Assembly: GCA_046723735.1 (NCBI GenBank)
Contig: JBKOVB010000114.1
Coordinates: forward strand, 1 to 64,000
Reading direction: 5' to 3'
DNA: 64,000 bases
Source: RYN-111 sp046723735
GTDB taxonomy: Bacteria; Actinomycetota; Actinomycetes; Mycobacteriales; SCTD01
The notes below the pieces were generated by a model. The model did no database searches and was not told the DNA's origin. It saw nothing but the letters and a program-made list of their open reading frames with translations. Below, one piece after another: positions 59,851 to 64,000 of this stretch. Position numbers and translations under genes: made by a program. Each line of letters opens with the position of its first letter. Position 1 is the stretch's first letter.

Positions 59851-60558
59851 ATGGCGCCTGATGCCGAGGTCCGCATGATCCGGCGACATGCCCCGCTCGT
59901 CGTGGCGTGCCTCGTGGCAGGGGCGTTGACGGCCGCTCTGCTCTCGGCGCGCACGCCGCGTGAGTACCAGTCCGATGTCGGCCTGTTCGTGTCCGCCACA
60001 CGCTCCGCCACCTCGGGCGGGGTCTACGACCGGGCGCGCTTCGCCCAGGAGCGTGTGAAGTCCTACGTCCCGCTCGTGACGAGCCCGTCGGTGATGAGCG
60101 CGGTGATCAAGGACCTCGAGCTCGGCACCACACCGGAGCGGCTGGCCCAGCAGCTCTCGGTCACGGCGTCGCCCGACACCGTCCTGCTCCGCATCGTCGC
60201 GACTGATCGCTCAGCGGCCACCGCCCGCGACATCGCCAACGCGACGGCGGAGGAGTTCGCGCACTTCGCGGTGGCGCTTGAGGGGCGGGACGGGTCCGTG
60301 CCGTCGGTTCAGCTGCGGATCACCAAGCCGGCCGAGCTCAACCGCACCCCCGTACGCCCCCGCACCGCGTACAACCTGGCCCTGGGCGTGTTCTTCGGCC
60401 TCCTCATGGGGCTCGGCCTTGCCGCGCTGCGAGAGCGGTGGAGCCCGACCCCTGCGACCACACCCGAGCCGCAGGACGAGCCGGCGGCAAGCGCCTGGCC
60501 GCCCCACTCCGTCATCGAGCCGCACGTGGCTCGCCGAGCGTCCCACCGGCCGAGCTGA
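59851..60558 (+). CDS. Wzz/YveK-type chain-length regulator
   Basis: 235 residues: a membrane helix near residues 15-33, a periplasmic coiled/helical segment (about 34-170) and a second helix (YNLALGVFFGLLMGLGLAALRER) preceded by the proline-containing KPAELNRTPVRPRTA motif typical of Wzz proteins. A polar cytoplasmic tail follows with no tyrosine-kinase domain and no Tyr cluster. It sets exopolysaccharide chain length and export. ATG 59851 follows GAGAGGG. Confidence 0.85.
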   Translation: MAPDAEVRMIRRHAPLVVACLVAGALTAALLSARTPREYQSDVGLFVSATRSATSGGVYDRARFAQERVKSYVPLVTSPSVMSAVIKDLELGTTPERLAQQLSVTASPDTVLLRIVATDRSAATARDIANATAEEFAHFAVALEGRDGSVPSVQLRITKPAELNRTPVRPRTAYNLALGVFFGLLMGLGLAALRERWSPTPATTPEPQDEPAASAWPPHSVIEPHVARRASHRPS

Positions 60559-60600
60559 CCAGCCGGGGTCGACCAGCCGTCGACGGATCGAAGGAGGACC

Positions 60601-61587
60601 ATGGGGCAGACGGCCGGAAGAGTGCTGGTGGTCGGCCCCTCGAAGGTCGGCGACATGGCGTGGTTCCTCGCCCTGGCCTACCGACGGCTGGGATGGCAGG
60701 TCTCGTTGCTCGACGACCGGGCATACGTCAGCCGAGGGATCCCGGGAACCGTCGGCAAGGCGCTCTGGATCCTCGAACGGGACCACCGCATCACCCACCG
60801 TACGCGCAGCCTCGGTGAGATCCTGCGGCGACGGGCGCGCGGGTGCGACCACGTGATCACGGTGAAGGGCGAGTACTTCAACCCGGAGGACGTCGCCGCG
60901 GTTTCCGCCTCCGTGCCGTTCGTGAACTGGCACCCGGACCACCCGGTGCTGGACCAGGCGTACGTCTGCATCCCGCACTACACCGCTTTCTGCCCGAAGG
61001 ACAGCTGGAGCACGCAACGGCTGCGGGCCATGGGGTTTCTCAACGTCACGACCCTGCCGCACGCCTCTGACCCGCAGGTGCTCTACGGCCGTCGCGAGGA
61101 GCCGGCGGAGCCGTCCTGCTCCGTGGTCGCTGGCATGTACCCCTACCGGCGGCACTGGGTGGAGCAGGCGCGCGCCCTCGGCCTGCGTGTCGAGATGTGG
61201 GGCAGCACGTTGGGTGAGGAGCTGCCTGCTGTGACGGCCCGGGCCAAGCAGGCCGTCGGGCCGGAACAGGGCAGGGCGCTGCGGACCGGCTGCTTCACGT
61301 TGAACACGCACGCACCCAAGGACGTGGCGGGCGGCAACCAGCGGGTCTTCGACGCCGCCGCCGCGGGTGCACCCCAGCTCACCGAGCGCCTTCCCGAGAG
61401 CCTGCGGCACTTCGAGCCGGACACGGAGATCGCGGTCTTCGAGGACCGTGAAGAGTTCGAGAGCCAGGTGAAGGAGCTTGTGGCGAGCCCCGCGCTGCGG
61501 GACCGCCTCGCCCGCAACAGCCACGAACGGCTGCGCGCGGAGCACACCTACGAGCACCGCATACACACCATCCTCGGCCTGCTGTGA
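60601..61587 (+). CDS. CgeB-like glycosyltransferase
   Basis: 328 residues. The first half carries VLVVGPSKVGDMAWFLALAYRRLGW and PFVNWHPDHPVLDQAY, the second half the GT1-like NTHAPKDVAGGNQRVFDAAAAGAPQLTE and a C-terminal SHERLRAEHTYEHRI helix. This is the spore-protein CgeB/DUF3880-type GT-B group, often seen in surface-glycan clusters. Donor and acceptor are unknown. ATG 60601 has an AAGGAGG site. It is four bases upstream of the next gene. Confidence 0.85.
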   Translation: MGQTAGRVLVVGPSKVGDMAWFLALAYRRLGWQVSLLDDRAYVSRGIPGTVGKALWILERDHRITHRTRSLGEILRRRARGCDHVITVKGEYFNPEDVAAVSASVPFVNWHPDHPVLDQAYVCIPHYTAFCPKDSWSTQRLRAMGFLNVTTLPHASDPQVLYGRREEPAEPSCSVVAGMYPYRRHWVEQARALGLRVEMWGSTLGEELPAVTARAKQAVGPEQGRALRTGCFTLNTHAPKDVAGGNQRVFDAAAAGAPQLTERLPESLRHFEPDTEIAVFEDREEFESQVKELVASPALRDRLARNSHERLRAEHTYEHRIHTILGLL

Positions 61588-61591
61588 GCGG

Positions 61592-62704
61592 GTGCCCGTC
61601 GCCGTGCTGACCTGGGAACGTCTGTCCCTCGACGACGTCGACTGGGCGCGCCTGGACGCGCTGCCCGACCGCGTGCTCTTCCAGACACGTGCATGGCTCG
61701 AGTTCCTGGCGGACACCCAGGGGGGCGAACCGGTCGTCGCGGTGCTGCGTGACGGCCAGGAGGAACGCGGCTGGTTCACCGGCCTCGTCACCTCGCGCCT
61801 GGGCATGCGTCTGCTCGGGGCGCCGCTGCCCGGCTGGACGACCCAGTACATGGGTTTCAACCTGCTGCCGGGCAGCTCGCGAGGCGAAGCGCTGGCGGGG
61901 CTGGCCCGGTTCGCCTTCGGCGACCTGCGGTGCGTCCATGCGGAGGTGTGCGACCGGTACGCCGGGCCGGCGGACCTCCAGCCGCTGGCGGGCCCCTGCG
62001 ACGAAATCCTGACGTACTCCGTGGACCTCCGGCCGGAGGAGGACGAGATCCGCAGGCGCATGACGAGTGGCACGCGACAGAACATGCGCAAGGCGGAACG
62101 GGTCGGGCTCACGGTGGAGGATGCCGAGCCCGAGGGCTTCGCGGCCGAGTACTACGCGCAGCTCGAGGACGTCTTCGCCAAGCAGCGGCTCGTCCCGACG
62201 TACTCGCAGCAGCGGGTCGAGGCGCTCATCCGCCACGTCCACCCGACGGGCAACCTGCAGCTGATCCGGGTGCGGGCGGCGGACGGGACCTCGATCGCCA
62301 CCGCGCTGGTCGCGGGTCTGGGTCCGGCTGCGTACTTCTGGGGCGGGGCGAGCTGGCGGCAGCACCAGCACCTGCGGCCCAACGAGCTGCTCTTCTGGCA
62401 CGCCTTCACGACCTGGAAGGCTCGCGGCGCCGAGGAGTTCGACTTCGGCGGCGGCGGCGACTACAAGCGCAAGTACGGCGCGTGCGAGCTTGTCGTGCCG
62501 CACGCCCGGCTGTCGCGGTGGCGGGTGCTCGAGCACCTCCGTGACGCCGCCAAGCACGCGGTCAAGGTGCGGCAGCAGGCAGCAGGCGCGGTACGCCGGG
62601 CGGTCGGCCCGGGGGCTCCGGACGCGCCAAGGCGGCGCGACCGGGAGGTCACGCCGCCTTGGCGTCGTTCAGGTGCGGGGGAGGGTCAGCGACCGCCCTC
62701 GTAA
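61592..62704 (+). CDS. FemAB/BioF2-like GNAT acyltransferase
   Basis: 370 residues. Two GNAT-like halves include GMRLLGAPLPGWTTQYMGF near residue 70, SGTRQNMRKAERVGL near 158 and the terminal signature KARGAEEFDFGGGGDYKRKYG near 280. These resemble CelD/BcsL-type acetyltransferases (Acetyltransf_6) of polysaccharide clusters. It may acylate a sugar or lipid intermediate. GTG 61592 or GTG 61604 can start it. The final 25 residues are read through a 13-bp hairpin and overlap the convergent gene by 19 bases, so the true conserved end is earlier. Confidence 0.82.
   Translation: MPVAVLTWERLSLDDVDWARLDALPDRVLFQTRAWLEFLADTQGGEPVVAVLRDGQEERGWFTGLVTSRLGMRLLGAPLPGWTTQYMGFNLLPGSSRGEALAGLARFAFGDLRCVHAEVCDRYAGPADLQPLAGPCDEILTYSVDLRPEEDEIRRRMTSGTRQNMRKAERVGLTVEDAEPEGFAAEYYAQLEDVFAKQRLVPTYSQQRVEALIRHVHPTGNLQLIRVRAADGTSIATALVAGLGPAAYFWGGASWRQHQHLRPNELLFWHAFTTWKARGAEEFDFGGGGDYKRKYGACELVVPHARLSRWRVLEHLRDAAKHAVKVRQQAAGAVRRAVGPGAPDAPRRRDREVTPPWRRSGAGEGQRPPS
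62625..62664. terminator. Bidirectional terminator hairpin
   Basis: CGCCAAGGCGGCG (62625-62637) and CGCCGCCTTGGCG (62652-62664) pair over 13 bp around 14 bases. It lies 21 bp beyond the stop of the minus-strand beta-helix gene and inside the last codons of the plus-strand gene, so it can end both transcripts. Confidence 0.7.
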
Positions 62705-64000
62705 GCACCGATGTCGAACGTCGAACCCTGCGGACGACCCACGAGGTCGAGGTCGTACGAAGGAGCCTGCTGGCTCGTGCCCTTGTCGATCACCGGGCTC
62801 GTCGTCTTGACGTGGTAGTCGCCGCCCGAGTAGTTGACGAACTGCGGGTCTGCCGTCACGGTGCCGGTCGGGACGCCGCCGCCGCTGAGCGAGTAGGCGC
62901 CAGAGGCGTTGCCGTAGAGCAGGTTGTTGGCGTAGGTGTTCACGCCGACCCGGCCCATCTCACGGATGCCCCAGTAGCCGTTGTTGACCACGACGTTGTT
63001 CGTCACGACGGTGCCCGAGTCGATGCCCGGCGCGATGTCGTTGCCCTCCAGCGAGCCACCGATCACCATGCCGCCCTGCGTGTTGCGGAAGACGGTGTTG
63101 TTGGCGATGTACACGTGGTTCGCGTTGTGCCAGAGGTGGATGCCCCAGCCGCTCGTGTCGTAGACGAGGTTGTTGAGGATCCGACCGCCGTACGGGCCCT
63201 GGTAGTAGATGCCGTGGATGAGACCGCAGCTGCTCACCGGAGCCTTGATGTTGTGGATGACGTTGCCGATCGAGTCGACGTTGGTCTCCGAGTAGTTCTG
63301 CAGCTCGATGCCGGCACCACCGCGCGAGCAGTCCGGCGGAGCCATGTCGTGGATGTGGTTGCCCAGGAAGCGGTCGTTGGAGGCCGTCGACATGATGCCG
63401 CTGTACTTCGAGCCGGTGATGTCGAAGTTCTGGATCACGACCCACTGGCCGGTGTTGGTCCAGGCGTTGGTGCTGCCCGGCGCGTAGATCTTCGCACCCC
63501 ACTTGCTGTCGGAGACGAAGGTGATCGGAGCGCTCTGTGTGCCGCTGTTGACGGACTCGACGTACCCGTAGGTGCCGGGCCCGACATGCACGATGGTGCC
63601 GGCGGTGGCCACGCTGGCCGCCTTGCTGACCTGACGGAACGGCGCGCTGCTCGTGCCGGGGTTGCTGTCGCTGCCGGAAGCCGAGACGTACAGGTTCTTC
63701 GTCCCGACGAGCGGCCACGGGTCGGTGCTCGTCGGCGCGCTCGGTGACGTGGTCGGGCTCGCGGAGGGCGACGGCGACGCGGTCGGGCTGGTGGTCGGGC
63801 TGGCCGTGGGGCTCGCCGTCGGGCTGCTCGTGGGCGTGCTGCTCCCCTTGCGGGCCACGACCTCGATGCCCTTCACCATCGCGTTGTTGACGCTGGCGCT
63901 GAAGCCCAGGTCGACGTTGCTGTCGCCGGACTTCACCGTGAAGGTCACGTCGTACGCCGTGTCGGCGCCGACCACCTTCACCAGGTCGAGGTTGGACACG
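62686..64000 (-). CDS. Secreted malectin / parallel beta-helix protein (N-terminus outside window)
   Basis: At least 437 residues are visible. First comes the end of a malectin-like carbohydrate-binding domain (AYDVTFTVKSGDSNVDLGFSA), then a Ser-Pro-Thr linker of about 35 residues with repeated SPTASPT units. A right-handed beta-helix of about 320 residues follows, rich in N/G turns (VIHNIKAPVSS, NNLVYDTSGWGIHLWHN, NNVVVNNGYWGIREMG). This is the architecture of extracellular polysaccharide lyases or glycan-binding proteins; no lyase residues were confirmed. It reads toward the terminator at 62625-62664. Confidence 0.85.
   Translation of the reverse strand, partial: VSNLDLVKVVGADTAYDVTFTVKSGDSNVDLGFSASVNNAMVKGIEVVARKGSSTPTSSPTASPTASPTTSPTASPSPSASPTTSPSAPTSTDPWPLVGTKNLYVSASGSDSNPGTSSAPFRQVSKAASVATAGTIVHVGPGTYGYVESVNSGTQSAPITFVSDSKWGAKIYAPGSTNAWTNTGQWVVIQNFDITGSKYSGIMSTASNDRFLGNHIHDMAPPDCSRGGAGIELQNYSETNVDSIGNVIHNIKAPVSSCGLIHGIYYQGPYGGRILNNLVYDTSGWGIHLWHNANHVYIANNTVFRNTQGGMVIGGSLEGNDIAPGIDSGTVVTNNVVVNNGYWGIREMGRVGVNTYANNLLYGNASGAYSLSGGGVPTGTVTADPQFVNYSGGDYHVKTTSPVIDKGTSQQAPSYDLDLVGRPQGSTFDIGAYEGGR

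Noticed and set aside
63737..63845. Short tandem repeats resembling an array
   Set aside because: They encode the Ser-Pro-Thr linker of the beta-helix protein; there are no spacers.

Overview
The window is a dense, very GC-rich chromosomal segment, most likely from an actinomycete (Actinomycetota). The evidence is the use of GTG and TTG starts, four-base ATGA/GTGA gene overlaps, PriA in place of separate HisA and TrpF, an HTH-fused MurA paralogue, an ANTAR response regulator next to polA, and an AftD/DUF2613/DUF3068 cell-envelope cluster. I cannot fix the order or genus from sequence alone. No insertion sequence, prophage, CRISPR array or integrase was seen. The window looks like stable core chromosome that grades into a more variable surface-polysaccharide cluster at its right end.

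Region 1 (1-18206) is amino-acid biosynthesis. It holds hisD-hisC, a convergent pair (HTH-MurA and a single-domain receiver), hisB-hisH-priA, a divergent glsB-like/parA-like/small-protein operon, hisF, a heterodimeric ABC exporter, hisI, trpE, a Trp-associated membrane protein, and trpC-trpB-trpA. No trpF is present, which fits a bifunctional PriA. trpD, trpG, hisG and hisE are not in the window.

Region 2 (18233-33451) is housekeeping: lgt, a VIT-family transporter, gltB-gltD (glutamate synthase), an unrecognised protein, pyk, a secreted CHAP-domain protein, an unusual tRNA-Leu(CAA), an ANTAR regulator, a structured non-coding stretch, a GNAT acetyltransferase and polA.

Region 3 (33496-46561) is an envelope cluster whose content resembles Mycobacterium tuberculosis Rv0224c-Rv0228 and Rv0236c/Rv0236A. 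It contains a P-loop kinase, a flippase-like protein, AftD-like arabinofuranosyltransferase, an acyltransferase, a multi-pass membrane protein, DUF2613, a glycosyltransferase, two methyltransferases and DUF3068.

Region 4 (46724-52698) holds rpsA, coaE, a secreted protein and uvrB. Region 5 (52667-64000) starts with two overlapping LuxR-type regulators with pseudo-receivers. An exopolysaccharide cluster follows: GT2 and a polymerase-like protein, UDP-HexNAc dehydrogenase, GT4 and deacetylase, then a Wzz-like protein, CgeB-like GT and FemAB/GNAT-like protein. It ends with a malectin/beta-helix secreted protein cut by the window edge.

A recurring signal is a TANNNT-type -10 box ending 6-8 bases before the start codon. 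It appears at about fifteen genes and indicates widespread leaderless transcription. It also decides several starts (hisD, hisF, hisI, lgt, the glsB-like gene and murA). The most interesting items are a perfect palindrome over the murA-like promoter, a leaderless 17-codon upstream ORF coupled to aftD, a tRNA-Leu with a class I body, an unexplained structured RNA-like element at 29776-29911, and the paired pseudo-receiver regulators.
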